NCBI GenBank assembly: GCA_964543795.1
Contig: CAZIZN010000021.1
Location: 1-64,000, forward strand
From: JACKIC01 sp964543795
GTDB taxonomy: Bacteria > Planctomycetota > UBA1135 > UBA2386
Direction: 5' to 3'
DNA length: 64,000 nt
The position numbers and the translations under genes were made by a program. The first letter of the stretch is position 1, and each line of letters begins with the position of its first letter. Shown here piece by piece: positions 17,140-26,381 of this stretch. The notes beneath the pieces are model-generated. The model made no database searches. It was not told the DNA's origin and worked only from the letters and a program-made list of their open reading frames with translations.

Positions 17140-18168
17140 TCACTCGGCCGGCCCGGGGCGCCGCTGCGGCGACACCGCCGGCCAGCGGTGCATCAGCACC
17201 GCGTCGGCACCGGCGCACACGACCGCGAGTTCGCCGCCGCAGGCGAGCGCCGCCAGGCGCGCGAGCGCGAGCTCGCGCAGCGAAGCCGGCGCACGCGGCA
17301 CCGACGTCAGCGATCCGGGTGCTGCGGCGAGCCCTGCCTCGAGGCCCCGGGCCGCCTCTGCGCCGATGCCGGCGAGCGTCACGGCGACCCGCGCGATGCG
17401 GCGTGGGCGACCGCCGCCGATGCGTTCCTCCGCGGCCTCGGCCTCGATGCGCAGCTCGCGCGCACCGAGGTCGAGGCCGACGGTCGCGCCGTGCAGGATC
17501 GCCTGGACGGCTTCGGCGACCGTCGTCCGGATCGACGGCAAGGGCTCCTCCCGCGCGAACACCAGCGCGACACCGCGGTGGACCGAGAGCTTGCCCAGCA
17601 GCGCCTGGGCGGAGTCGAGCACCGCAGCCAGCGGGGTGATCTCGCGTCGCGACGACCGCCGCAACTGCCGTTCGATCGCCAACGCGAGCTGCGCGCCGCG
17701 GCGCACGCCGACCACCAGCTCGGCCAGCGATTGGCGCTCCGTCGGATCGGCCGTGTGCAGCTGCGCCAGTTCGGCCGCGCCGATCGCGACGCCGAGCAGG
17801 TTCGACAGATCGTGCACGAGGCTGGCCGAGAAGCGCGCGAGCTGGCGGCCGCGCGCCGCGACCAGCAGCGCTGCCGCGGGCGAGGTCTCCGGTTCGGCGA
17901 CCAGCCAGCGGCCGCCGGCGCCGACGACCAGCGACAGCACCCGGGGCGGGACGGTCGAGGTCGACACGGCGTCGCCCGCGGCCAGCGCGGCTCGGTCGGC
18001 CGCCGCGGGCAGCAGGTCGGCGAGCGTCGGCGGCCGGTCCGCCTCGACGGCCTGCGCCAGGAACGCGCGCATCGCGGCGTTGCGCGGCTCGATCGCGTCG
18101 TCGTCGCGCAGGGACGCGATGGCCGTCGCCAGCGCGTCGAGCGGGAATCCGTCGGCCGGGGCCTGCAT
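17140..18168 (-). CDS. Histidine-kinase-like protein with degenerate ATPase domain
   Basis: 342 aa. The N-terminal 105 residues look like a small sensor-type module (LVVGAGGRWLVAEPETSPAA). Then comes ARFSASLVHDLSNLLGVAIG (about 110-129), an H-box of the HDLSN type with conserved His. The C-terminal part is laid out like a kinase ATPase domain (GVALVFAREEPLPSIRT, AVAEAVQAILHGA; ATLAGIGAEAARGLEAGLAA), but the usual Asn in the N box and the DxGxG loop are missing. It may be a phosphotransfer or pseudo-kinase protein. No response regulator gene is adjacent. No signal peptide or membrane segment is seen, so it should be cytoplasmic. Confidence 0.6.
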   Translation of the reverse strand: MQAPADGFPLDALATAIASLRDDDAIEPRNAAMRAFLAQAVEADRPPTLADLLPAAADRAALAAGDAVSTSTVPPRVLSLVVGAGGRWLVAEPETSPAAALLVAARGRQLARFSASLVHDLSNLLGVAIGAAELAQLHTADPTERQSLAELVVGVRRGAQLALAIERQLRRSSRREITPLAAVLDSAQALLGKLSVHRGVALVFAREEPLPSIRTTVAEAVQAILHGATVGLDLGARELRIEAEAAEERIGGGRPRRIARVAVTLAGIGAEAARGLEAGLAAAPGSLTSVPRAPASLRELALARLAALACGGELAVVCAGADAVLMHRWPAVSPQRRPGPAE

Positions 18169-18195
18169 CGCGGCCTTTCTAGCCCCCCCGCCGGA

Positions 18196-19476
18196 TCAGC
18201 GCACGGCCGTGATCCTGGCCCTGCCGCGATCGAAGGTGACGCGACAGCGGCCGAGCAGGTCCATGCCGAGCACGCCGTGCACCGGGAAGAACCCCGACGA
18301 CCTGCGCGCCACCACCGGCAACACGACGCCCTGGAAGCGAGCCTCGGAGGTGCGCAGCACGAGGTCGCGCACCTCGCGCACGGCCACCATCGCCCCGCCG
18401 ACCGCGTGCACCCTGCGGAACGCCGGCACGGCGCGCGCGTCGCCGCCGGGCAGGACGTCCAGCCCTTCCAGGGTCAGGCTCGAGTGGCTGGCGCCCGTGT
18501 CGAGCACGAACCATCGCCGCGCGCCCTCGACTTCGACCGGCAACAGGCACCGGCCCTCGGCGCGCACGCACTGCACCGAGTCGCTCGGGCGCAGCCCCGT
18601 CGGCCGCTCGAGCACGACGCTCTCGCGTTCCGGATCGATGGTGAGACGGAACGCCGCCAGCAGATCGAGTCCCAGCACTCCCCGCGGCACGCGCTCGGGG
18701 CCGCCGTGCAGGTCCCGCATGCGCAGCAGCGCGTCGTCGACGACGAGCGCCGGCAGGGCACCCATGCCGATGTCGCCGACCGTGAAGTCGTCGAGCACCG
18801 CGACCTCGACGACGAAGCCGCGGCCGGCCGCGTCGACGGCCTCGCCCGCGGGGCGCTGCGCGCGTGCGCCGAGTTCGGCCGCGAACGCGCGCGAGAGGGT
18901 CGTCATCGAGGTGCCCGTGTCGATCGCCAGCGACCGCTGTCGTCCCGCGACGCCGCACGCGAATTCGGGTCCGGCCCCCGGCAGCAGCCGCTGCTCGGTC
19001 AGGAACGGACCGCTCTGCTGGCGCGAATAGGGCAGATGCCGCGTCACGGCCGCGAACGCGTCGCGTCGCACCTGCTCGTCACCGGACGCGCCGGCCTGCA
19101 GCCAGACCGTCGCCTCGCCCCATCGGCCCGCCGTGAACATCAGTTCGCCGAGCCGCCCCTGCAGCCGCGCGAGTTCCGCGGCATCGGCCCCGGCCGCGCG
19201 CGCGATGGCGACGGCGCGGCGCTGCTCGAGGATCGCGAGCTCGTCGCGCCAGAGCAGATCGGCGACCACGGCGTTCCACTCGGCCGCACCGGCGTGGCCG
19301 CGGTCGCGCCCGACCGCACGCATGGCCACTTCGGCAGCCGCCTCGATCTTGCCGCTCTTGAGCGCCTGCACGACCTCGTCGAGCTGGACCTCGATCGGCG
19401 GCGGCGGCGGCGGCGCCACGCAAGCCGCCGCCAGCGCCGGCAGGATCCAGCGACAGCGTCGCAGCCAGGCCCTCAA
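18196..19476 (-). CDS. Lipoprotein with two retropepsin-like aspartyl protease domains
   Basis: 426 aa. TTG at 19476 overlaps the preceding stop (TTGA, 19473-19476); it gives a signal ending LAAAC followed by a Pro run, so a lipoprotein. Residues 30-140 are helical with TPR-like character. Two aspartyl protease half-motifs follow: LAIDTGTSMTTLS (about 172-184) and FVLDTGASHSSLTL (about 315-328), each with the later hydrophobic-Gly segment (VPRGVLGLDLLAAFRLTID; VHGVLGMDLLGRCRVTF). Two domains in one chain could form an intramolecular retropepsin-type dimer. It closes a five-gene coupled operon. Substrate unknown; periplasmic or surface location inferred from the lipobox. Confidence 0.82.
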   Translation of the reverse strand: MRAWLRRCRWILPALAAACVAPPPPPPIEVQLDEVVQALKSGKIEAAAEVAMRAVGRDRGHAGAAEWNAVVADLLWRDELAILEQRRAVAIARAAGADAAELARLQGRLGELMFTAGRWGEATVWLQAGASGDEQVRRDAFAAVTRHLPYSRQQSGPFLTEQRLLPGAGPEFACGVAGRQRSLAIDTGTSMTTLSRAFAAELGARAQRPAGEAVDAAGRGFVVEVAVLDDFTVGDIGMGALPALVVDDALLRMRDLHGGPERVPRGVLGLDLLAAFRLTIDPERESVVLERPTGLRPSDSVQCVRAEGRCLLPVEVEGARRWFVLDTGASHSSLTLEGLDVLPGGDARAVPAFRRVHAVGGAMVAVREVRDLVLRTSEARFQGVVLPVVARRSSGFFPVHGVLGMDLLGRCRVTFDRGRARITAVR

Positions 19477-22148
19477 TTCGTCGTCACCGTGATCGAGCGC
19501 GACGACACCGCGACGCAGTCGAACTCGGCAGGCCCGACCGACTGCAGGAAGGTCGTCACGTCGCGGAACGCGTCGTCGGACACGGTGAGGCGCCCGGTGT
19601 CCGCACGGTAGGCGGACAGCGTCAGGCTGTAACTGCGACCCGCCACCAACGGCGAAGCCGCTTCCGGGGGCAGCTGCACGAACTCGAACGAGGTCGCCTC
19701 GGGCGGAATGTAGACGCGCCAGGCCAGCTGCTCGCCGCCCTGGACGCTGACCACGTCGAGCCGCGCGAACATGCAGCCGGCCGGCAACTCGAACTGCACG
19801 ACGAAGCCCGTCGCCGGCACCGTGGCGCCGGCCGCCGGCGCCAGCAGGGTCGGCGGCGCGAGCATCGCGACGCCCGCGTCGCCGGCGTCCCCGCGCAGCG
19901 CGTTCAGTGTGCGCTGTTCGATCGTCGCGCCGCCCTGGGTCGCCGCGCCGCGCAGCAGCACGCGCCAGCGGTGGCCCGCGAGGCTCCCGGTCAGCGCCGG
20001 CAGGGTGCAGACCAGGTCGCTGCCCGCGGCCGCATGATTGCCGCCCAGGTCGCGCACGCAGTCGACGACGGTGCCGTTCGACAGCTCCAGTGCGAGATCG
20101 AGACGCAGGTCCGCGGCCGGGATCGCGGGATCGAGCCCCGCGAGAGCCCCGGGCAGGGCGAACGACGCCGTCGCCACGCGGTCGAGCGCCACGTCGAGTG
20201 CCGTGACGGCGCCCTCGGGCACGGCGAGCGCCGTCGCGAGCCCGAGCTTCTGCAACGTGCGCACGGCGCCGGCGACGGTCAGCTCGGCGGCGGCGACGTG
20301 GCCGCCGCGCGCATCGACGCCGACGCGGAAGTCCCCGTGCGTGACGGCAGGGTCGACGTCCTTCGGCAGCGACGATGCGAGCGGAACGCCGTCGACGACG
20401 TCGTCCCACCACTCCTGGAGTTCGATCCAGCGCGTGGCGCGGAGCTCGTGCTGGCGCGCCGGATCGACACCGGTCAGCGTGCCGGCCACGAGGCCGTGCC
20501 GGTCGAACGCGCCGAGCGAACGGCGGTAGGCGCGTTGCAGCGGCAGCTCGAGGTGCTCGCCGTTCGGGCGTTCGATGGTGACGGCGTCGACGTACGTCGC
20601 ACCGTCGCGCTCGCTGCGGTTCGTCGCGGTGATGCGGCCGTCGAACGGGCGATTGCCGAACAGCGTGCCGGACTCGTCGACGATGTCGGTGAACCCCTCG
20701 AGCGCAGTGGGACCGCGCACCACGGCGGCGCCTTCGATCGGTCCGTGACCGACGCGGTCGGTGATCAGCACGCGCGAACTGCGCGAGCCGATGAACCAAC
20801 TCAGCTCGTCGAAGAACATGTAGGCGTCCTGCCAGCGCCGCCCTTCGTCGACGAAGCCCAGGCTCTGGGCGTAGTACGAGTTCTCGACGTCGCGCGGGAA
20901 GCCGTCCTGGAAGCCGAACCACAGCGTCGGCAGGTCCTCGATCAGCGCCTGGCCCTGGCCGTCGCTCGCCGTCGCCACGGCCACGGGGTAGCGCGACGTG
21001 CCGACGGACACGCGGCGCCGCGTCTCGGCGCGGCCGCGACGGATCTGCTGCACGCGCAGGTTGACCGCAGTGACGGTGTCGAAGGTGACGTCGCCGAGGT
21101 CGGCGGTGGCGCCGGCGCCCACGGCGATGCTCGCGACCGCGCGCGCCGGCAGCCACGAACCACCGGCCACGAACTCGGCGGCAGCCGACCGCGCCGAACC
21201 GTCGGCCAACTCCGCCGGGATGCCCCCGATCGTGAAACGACCGCCGCCGTCGGTCCTGGTCCACCGCCCGTCGACGTTGACCAACTGGTCGGGCAGCACC
21301 GCCAGATCGACGGCGCGCAGCCGGCCGGTCACGGTGGCGGCGGGCACGTCGGCGGAGAAGGCGTGCAGCCCTCCCGCGGTCAAGGCCGCGGCGAGGCGGC
21401 CGCCGCTCGCGGCGATGCCGTTCGCGATCTCGGTCCACTCGCCGGTGTCCGGATCGAGACGGTGCAAGGTGGCGGTGGCCGTCGGCGGCAGCGAGAGTTC
21501 GTCCAGGACGTCGAGCACCGCACCGGGGGCGAAGGTGGCTCCGGGCGGATCGACGAACACACCGCGCGTGAAGAGGCGCGCGCGGCCGGGGGCAGCGGTC
21601 GGCAGGTCGCCGGGCAGGTGTGGCGCGGCGAGATCACCCAGCCGCAGCGTGCCGGTCGCGGCGGCGTCGGGCAGACCCACGCTGCTGCCCGCTGCGACCG
21701 TCAGGACCGCGCCCGCACCCGACGTGATCGCGGTGGTCGCCGTCTGGGTCCCCGAAGCGATCGCCGCGCTCGCCGCATCCGGCAGGTCCGGCAGGTGGAT
21801 CGCCGCCGGCAGATCGCCGTCGACCTGTAGGGCGAGATCGAGGCGGGCCAGCCGATCGCCGGCCACCGCCGCGCCGGTCGCGCCGTCGACGCGCACCCGC
21901 AACCGGCCGCGCGGCTCGGCAAAGAAGTCGCCGCGGCCGTTGCGGCCCGTGACCGCCGTGCGGCCCGCGTCGACCAGCGTCGCCGTGGCGCCGACGACGC
22001 CGCGGCCCTGGTCGTCGAGCACGTTGACCTTGCTGCTGGCGTCGGGGAGATCGACGAAGCTCGGGCCGATGTCGCTGCCCGACCCGCTGCACGCCGCCAG
22101 CGCCAGCAGCACCACCGCGACCCGGCTCCGCACCGGACGGAGGATCAC
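19473..22148 (-). CDS. Large lipoprotein with beta-sandwich modules
   Basis: 891 aa. GTG at 22148 overlaps the stop of the upstream gene (GTGA) and has GGAGG six nt upstream. The signal ends LLALAACSGSGS, a lipobox with Cys near 19. KVNVLDDQGRGVVGATATLV and VDGRWTRTDGGGRFTIGGIP resemble carboxypeptidase-regulatory (CarboxypepD_reg) repeats. A later segment (PPTLLAPAAGATVPATGFVV) opens a C-terminal fibronectin-like module. No catalytic motif is visible. It may bind or scaffold at the outer membrane. It overlaps both neighbours by 4 bp, so it is made with the M28 peptidase and the retropepsin-like lipoprotein. Confidence 0.75.
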   Translation of the reverse strand: MILRPVRSRVAVVLLALAACSGSGSDIGPSFVDLPDASSKVNVLDDQGRGVVGATATLVDAGRTAVTGRNGRGDFFAEPRGRLRVRVDGATGAAVAGDRLARLDLALQVDGDLPAAIHLPDLPDAASAAIASGTQTATTAITSGAGAVLTVAAGSSVGLPDAAATGTLRLGDLAAPHLPGDLPTAAPGRARLFTRGVFVDPPGATFAPGAVLDVLDELSLPPTATATLHRLDPDTGEWTEIANGIAASGGRLAAALTAGGLHAFSADVPAATVTGRLRAVDLAVLPDQLVNVDGRWTRTDGGGRFTIGGIPAELADGSARSAAAEFVAGGSWLPARAVASIAVGAGATADLGDVTFDTVTAVNLRVQQIRRGRAETRRRVSVGTSRYPVAVATASDGQGQALIEDLPTLWFGFQDGFPRDVENSYYAQSLGFVDEGRRWQDAYMFFDELSWFIGSRSSRVLITDRVGHGPIEGAAVVRGPTALEGFTDIVDESGTLFGNRPFDGRITATNRSERDGATYVDAVTIERPNGEHLELPLQRAYRRSLGAFDRHGLVAGTLTGVDPARQHELRATRWIELQEWWDDVVDGVPLASSLPKDVDPAVTHGDFRVGVDARGGHVAAAELTVAGAVRTLQKLGLATALAVPEGAVTALDVALDRVATASFALPGALAGLDPAIPAADLRLDLALELSNGTVVDCVRDLGGNHAAAGSDLVCTLPALTGSLAGHRWRVLLRGAATQGGATIEQRTLNALRGDAGDAGVAMLAPPTLLAPAAGATVPATGFVVQFELPAGCMFARLDVVSVQGGEQLAWRVYIPPEATSFEFVQLPPEAASPLVAGRSYSLTLSAYRADTGRLTVSDDAFRDVTTFLQSVGPAEFDCVAVSSRSITVTTN

Positions 22149-23521
22149 CGTCCGCCTCCCCGGCCCGAGCGATCCTGCGTCGCCGCCGCACGGCGCTGGT
22201 CGAAGCGGTCGGGCTCGGGCGGCGTCGCGACGCGGCTCCGGCTGCCGTCGACGCCGACCGAGCGCACCCCCACGACGGCGTCGTCGAGGCAGACGTCCGC
22301 GAGGGTGGCGCGCCACCGGCCGCCCTGGATCGGCGCCGGCTTCGCCGCCGCCATGTCGATCACGGCCGTCCAGTCCGGTTCGGTGGTCTTGCGCCACACG
22401 AACTCGCAGCGCTCCGCGCCGGCCGGCAGCTCGTAGACCAGCTCGGTGTCGTAGCGGTCGCGGCGCAGCGACGCGCCGATCGCGCGCGGCGGCCGCGGCG
22501 CCGAGGCGAGCTCGCCGAGCGTGGCCACGACGACCCGGGCCACGTTCGCCATGTAGGCGAAGTCCGCGAACTCGGGCAGGTCGCCGTAGGGCTTGCCGTC
22601 GCGTTCGGTGACGTCCTGGTGCTGGCGCGAGAAGTCCTCGCGCGGCTCGGAGAAGCGCACCGAGGGGAACCCCTGCTCGAAGAACGGTCGGTGGTCGCCG
22701 CCGCGGCCGTAGCGGTCGCCGCGGAAGATCAGTTCGACGCCGAAGTCCCGCACGTGGGTCGCCGCCGCGTAGGTCGCCGCGCGCGCGAGGCTGCGGCCGA
22801 AGCTGTCGTTGCCGGTCGGCGAGTAGCTGAAGCAGCGCAGGTGCCGGTCGTAGCGCTTGCCGTCCATGCCGAGCGTGTTGCCGACGATGTCGCAGGTGAT
22901 CATGCCGTCGACGACGGCGCCGGCCTCGGCGAGCGCCGCCGCGTGCGCCTTCGAGCCCAGCAGGCCCTGCTCCTCGCCGTCGTAGGCGACGAACATCAGC
23001 GTCGCGGGGAACGGCATGCGGCTCAGCACTCGACACGCCTCGAGCGCGACCGCGGTGCCCGATCCGTCGTCGACGGCGCCCGGTGCCGCGCGTTCGCCGT
23101 CGGAGCCCTTGCCGTTGATCGAGTCGTAGTGGCCCGAAACGAGGTAGATGCGGTCCGGGTCGACGGTGCCGCGCAGGGTCGCGACCACGTTGACGACGGT
23201 CACCTCGCGCGGCATGCCGGGGCGCGCGCATGGCACCTTCGCCTCCTGCAGCTCCACGGTGAGGCGGCCGCCGCTCGTCGCCGCGATCTCCTCGTAGCGC
23301 CGGCGCAACCAACGACGCGCGGCACCGGTTCCCTCGGTCTCGCTGTCCGTCCGCGACAGCACGTGGCGCGTGCCGAAGCCCACCAGCGTACGCACGGTCC
23401 GCTCCAGTTCCGCGGGATCGATCGCGGCGGTCGCGGCGGCGATGCGCTCGCGGATCGGCACCACGTCCTGCGACGACAAGGGAGCGAGCAGGGAAGCGAC
23501 GACGATCGGGATTCGTTTCAT
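22145..23521 (-). CDS. M28-family zinc aminopeptidase, secreted
   Basis: 458 aa. ATG at 23521 overlaps the gpmI stop (ATGA). MKRIPIVVASLLAPLSSQ is a signal peptide. Zinc ligands and catalytic residues are in order: GHYDS (His, Asp), AVDDGSG (bridging Asp), YDGEEQGLLGS (catalytic Glu, ligand Glu), ITCDIVGN (Asp) and RGGDHRPFFEQGFPSVR (His). This is the complete M28 set, so the enzyme should be an active exopeptidase outside the cytoplasm. About 110 residues after the peptidase core form an extra beta-domain (YDTELVYELPAGAERCEFVW). It sits between a glycolytic gene and two lipoproteins. Confidence 0.92.
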   Translation of the reverse strand: MKRIPIVVASLLAPLSSQDVVPIRERIAAATAAIDPAELERTVRTLVGFGTRHVLSRTDSETEGTGAARRWLRRRYEEIAATSGGRLTVELQEAKVPCARPGMPREVTVVNVVATLRGTVDPDRIYLVSGHYDSINGKGSDGERAAPGAVDDGSGTAVALEACRVLSRMPFPATLMFVAYDGEEQGLLGSKAHAAALAEAGAVVDGMITCDIVGNTLGMDGKRYDRHLRCFSYSPTGNDSFGRSLARAATYAAATHVRDFGVELIFRGDRYGRGGDHRPFFEQGFPSVRFSEPREDFSRQHQDVTERDGKPYGDLPEFADFAYMANVARVVVATLGELASAPRPPRAIGASLRRDRYDTELVYELPAGAERCEFVWRKTTEPDWTAVIDMAAAKPAPIQGGRWRATLADVCLDDAVVGVRSVGVDGSRSRVATPPEPDRFDQRRAAATQDRSGRGGGR

Positions 23522-25059
23522 GCGAACAGGTCCACGCCTTCCATACCTCGGCTGCGCGGCAGACCGAGCACCGGCATCACCGTGGTGACGACGTCGCAGA
23601 GCCGGCCGCCGGCGCGCAGCCGCCGCCCCTTCACCGCCTCGCCCGCGATCACGAGCGGCACGGGGTTGGTCGTGTGTGCGGTGTGCGGTTCTCCGGTGAC
23701 CGGGTCGACCATCATCTCGACGTTGCCGTGATCGGCGGTGATCGCGACGAGACCGCCGCGGGCCAGGAACTCGGGCACGATGCGCTGCAGGCACGCATCG
23801 ATGGTGCGGACCGCCGCCACCGCCGCGTCCATGATGCCGCTGTGGCCCACCATGTCGGCGTTGGCGAAGTTCAGGATCGTCACGTCGGGTCGCGCGTCGC
23901 CCGCCAGTTCGCGCAGCAACGCGTCGGTCACCTGCGGCGCCGACATCTCGGGCTGCAGGTCGTAGGTCGCGACCTTGGGACTGGGGATCAGCACGCGCCG
24001 CTCGCCCGGCATCTCCTTCTCGTCGCCGCCGGAGAAGAAGAACGTGACGTGTGCGTACTTCTCGGTCTCGGCGATGCGCAGCTGGCGCAGGCCCTGTTCG
24101 CTGACGACCGCCGGGAAGATGCCTTCGAGGCTCTGCGGCGCGAACGCCACGGCGCACGGGAAGTCCTCGCGGTAGCGCGTCATCGTCACGAACGTCGTGA
24201 CGGGCCGCGAGGCGCGTGGGAAGCCGGCGAAGTCGCTCGTGACGAACGCGTCGGTCAGCTGCCGCGCACGGTCCGTGCGGAAGTTGAAGAAGATCACCGC
24301 GTCGCCGGTGCGCACGCGGCCGCGGTCGGGCGAACCCACGACCGTCGGCAGCACGAACTCGTCGTTCTCGCCGCGGGCGTAGGCGGCGGCTATGGCCGCC
24401 TGCGCCGAGTCGGCGGTGAAGCCCTGGCCGATGGTCAGCGCGTCGTAGGCCTTCTGCACGCGCTCCCAACGCTTGTCGCGGTCCATCGCGTAGTAACGGC
24501 CGACGACCGTGGCGACCCGGCCGACGCCGAGCTCGCGCATGCGTCGTTCGATGAGTTCGACGTGACCTTGCGCGGAGCGTGGCGGCGTGTCGCGGCCGTC
24601 GAGGAATGCGTGCAACAACACGCGATCGCCGGCCAGGCCAGCCTCCTTGCACATCTCCAGCAGCGCGCGCAGGTGCCGGTCGCTGCTGTGCACGCCGCCG
24701 TCGGAGACGAGCCCGAACAGGTGCAGCTGGGAGTCCGCGCGCACCGCGGCTTCGATCGCCGACCGCAGCGCCGGATTCTGCGCGAAGCGACCCTCACGGA
24801 TCTCGCGATCGATGCGCGTGATCTCCTGGTAGACGACGCGGCCGGCGCCGAGGTTGAGGTGCCCGACCTCGGAGTTGCCCATGAGCCCGCAAGGCAACCC
24901 GACGGCCTCGCCGCTCGCTTCGAGCAGGGTCGTCGGCCACGCCTCGCGCAGCCCGAACCAGTACCTCGGCTCCGCGACCGTGATCGCGTTGTGCGGCCCC
25001 GGTGCCGCCTCGCCGAAACCGTCGAGCACCACGAGCAGGAACGGCGGTCGCTGGGTCAT
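23518..25059 (-). CDS. gpmI: 2,3-bisphosphoglycerate-independent phosphoglycerate mutase
   Basis: 513 aa, the standard length. Interconverts 3- and 2-phosphoglycerate in glycolysis/gluconeogenesis, cytoplasmic, manganese-dependent. VVLDGFG (metal Asp13) and GLMGNSEVGHLNLGAG with the catalytic Ser63 are present. DGRDTPPRSAQGHV, GRYYAMDRDKRWERVQKAYD, FFNFRTDRARQL and NFANADMVGHSG, AITADHGNVEMM complete the family's fingerprint. ATG at 25059 overlaps the stop of the FchA-like gene and its own stop overlaps the M28 start, placing a housekeeping enzyme in an operon with envelope genes. Confidence 0.97.
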   Translation of the reverse strand: MTQRPPFLLVVLDGFGEAAPGPHNAITVAEPRYWFGLREAWPTTLLEASGEAVGLPCGLMGNSEVGHLNLGAGRVVYQEITRIDREIREGRFAQNPALRSAIEAAVRADSQLHLFGLVSDGGVHSSDRHLRALLEMCKEAGLAGDRVLLHAFLDGRDTPPRSAQGHVELIERRMRELGVGRVATVVGRYYAMDRDKRWERVQKAYDALTIGQGFTADSAQAAIAAAYARGENDEFVLPTVVGSPDRGRVRTGDAVIFFNFRTDRARQLTDAFVTSDFAGFPRASRPVTTFVTMTRYREDFPCAVAFAPQSLEGIFPAVVSEQGLRQLRIAETEKYAHVTFFFSGGDEKEMPGERRVLIPSPKVATYDLQPEMSAPQVTDALLRELAGDARPDVTILNFANADMVGHSGIMDAAVAAVRTIDACLQRIVPEFLARGGLVAITADHGNVEMMVDPVTGEPHTAHTTNPVPLVIAGEAVKGRRLRAGGRLCDVVTTVMPVLGLPRSRGMEGVDLFA

Positions 25060-25679
25060 GCCAGCATCCCGTCGACGTGCGTGGCGATGGCGTACTGCTG
25101 GCGACGGATCTCCTCGAGCACCGCACCGGCGCGCTGCATCGTCGCGTCCGCGAGTTCGCGGTTCTTGAGGAAGGCGGCGTTGATGCGCACGTTCAGGTAG
25201 GCGCCTTCCGCGGCGGCCAGCAGCAGCGATGCGCCGGACGCGAGGTCGCTGACGATCGCCTTGCCGATGCAGCCCGTGACTCCGGCCACGGCGACGAACA
25301 CGTCGCGCACGAGGCACAGGGCCTCTTCGGGCACCACCATCGCGCCGACCATCGCCTCCTGCACCGCCTTCTCGCGCAGTGCCTGCTGGTCGGGGGTGTC
25401 CTTGGGCATGCCGTAGGCGGCCGAGACGAGGTCGAAGGCGCGGCAGTCACGGTCGGCCATGGGCAGCATGCGGGCGAGCAGATCGCCGAGCAGGGCCTCG
25501 ACGCGCGCGAGGTCGGCGTCGCGGTCGAGGTTCGCCTTCTTGCCGCGCGAGTAACGCACCACCATCTGGAACAGGGCGGTGCCCATGCAGCCCGCCATGG
25601 CGGCCGCCGCACCTCCGCCCGGAGTCGGGGTCTTGGCGGCCAGGGATTCGACGAGCTTCTGGAACGGTTGGTCGATCAT
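25056..25679 (-). CDS. Cyclodeaminase/cyclohydrolase family protein (FchA/FTCD_C-like)
   Basis: 207 aa. KTPTPGGGAAAAMAGCMGTALFQMV is the glycine-rich opening of the formiminotetrahydrofolate cyclodeaminase C-terminal family, split here for display; the helical remainder (DRDCRAFDLVSAAYGMPKDT, INAAFLKNRELADATM) also fits. Stand-alone members act as methenyltetrahydrofolate cyclohydrolase or formimino-THF cyclodeaminase in one-carbon metabolism. ATG at 25679. It is the first gene of the coupled operon, divergent from the lipoprotein at 25791 with 111 bp between them. Which of the two reactions applies cannot be decided. Confidence 0.85.
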   Translation of the reverse strand: MIDQPFQKLVESLAAKTPTPGGGAAAAMAGCMGTALFQMVVRYSRGKKANLDRDADLARVEALLGDLLARMLPMADRDCRAFDLVSAAYGMPKDTPDQQALREKAVQEAMVGAMVVPEEALCLVRDVFVAVAGVTGCIGKAIVSDLASGASLLLAAAEGAYLNVRINAAFLKNRELADATMQRAGAVLEEIRRQQYAIATHVDGMLA

Positions 25680-25790
25680 GACAACGGTGGGCAAGTCTCG
25701 GCCCCTTCGCCGGCGGATCAAGGCTCGACCCTCTTCGCTGCCGCGGTCACCGTTCTTGCCGCTGGCCGCGGCAACCGCGATCGTGTCCCC

Positions 25791-26381
25791 ATGCGCCTCG
25801 CCACCCTGTCGACCGTCGGATGCCTCGCCGCCAGCCTGGGCGGCTGCACCACCGCCTCGATCGCGGCGCCGGAACTCGCCGCACTGCTCGCCGAGGCCCC
25901 CGATGCGACGCCGCCGCGGCTGTGGATCGCGGGCGACCGCATCGTGCAGGCGACCGCGCCACTGGGACCCGGCGGCGTTCCGCACCACGTGCGCACGGCC
26001 GCGGAGGCGGTCGCACCGGGCGGCGAACTGCTGTTCCAGGGGCGCGAATGGGGGCCGCGCGGCGCGGGATTCCGCGTCGAGAAGCGCTACCGCGAGGGCG
26101 CCGTGGAGCATCTTCGCTCCGTGCTGGTCGCCGCCGACGGACGCGTGCTCGAGCGCGCGCACACGGTGCCGCTCGTCGAGGTTCCCCGGCCCGTGCTGGC
26201 CGCCGCCGTGCAACGCGCGCCGCACGTCGAAGAGGCGTGGATCGTGTCCGGCCCCGAGCGCGAGGATTACTGGCTCTGTACCCTGCGCGACCGCATCGGC
26301 CGCACGTTCGTGACGCACATCACCCTCGACGGCCGTAGCGTCGCGGCGCTGCGCCGCGTGAATGCGCGAGTCGACGTCTGA
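25791..26381 (+). CDS. Small lipoprotein of unknown function
   Basis: 196 aa. ATG at 25791. MRLATLSTVGCLAASLGGCT gives a lipobox ending GGC at about residue 19. The mature part is a mixed alpha/beta domain: LWIAGDRIVQATAPLGPGG, EKRYREGAVEHLRSVLVAAD and THITLDGRSVAALRRVNARV. No family is recognised. It is transcribed away from the FchA operon and its stop (26381) directly abuts the stop of the convergent lipoprotein gene (26382), leaving no room for a terminator between them. Confidence 0.7.
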   Translation: MRLATLSTVGCLAASLGGCTTASIAAPELAALLAEAPDATPPRLWIAGDRIVQATAPLGPGGVPHHVRTAAEAVAPGGELLFQGREWGPRGAGFRVEKRYREGAVEHLRSVLVAADGRVLERAHTVPLVEVPRPVLAAAVQRAPHVEEAWIVSGPEREDYWLCTLRDRIGRTFVTHITLDGRSVAALRRVNARVDV

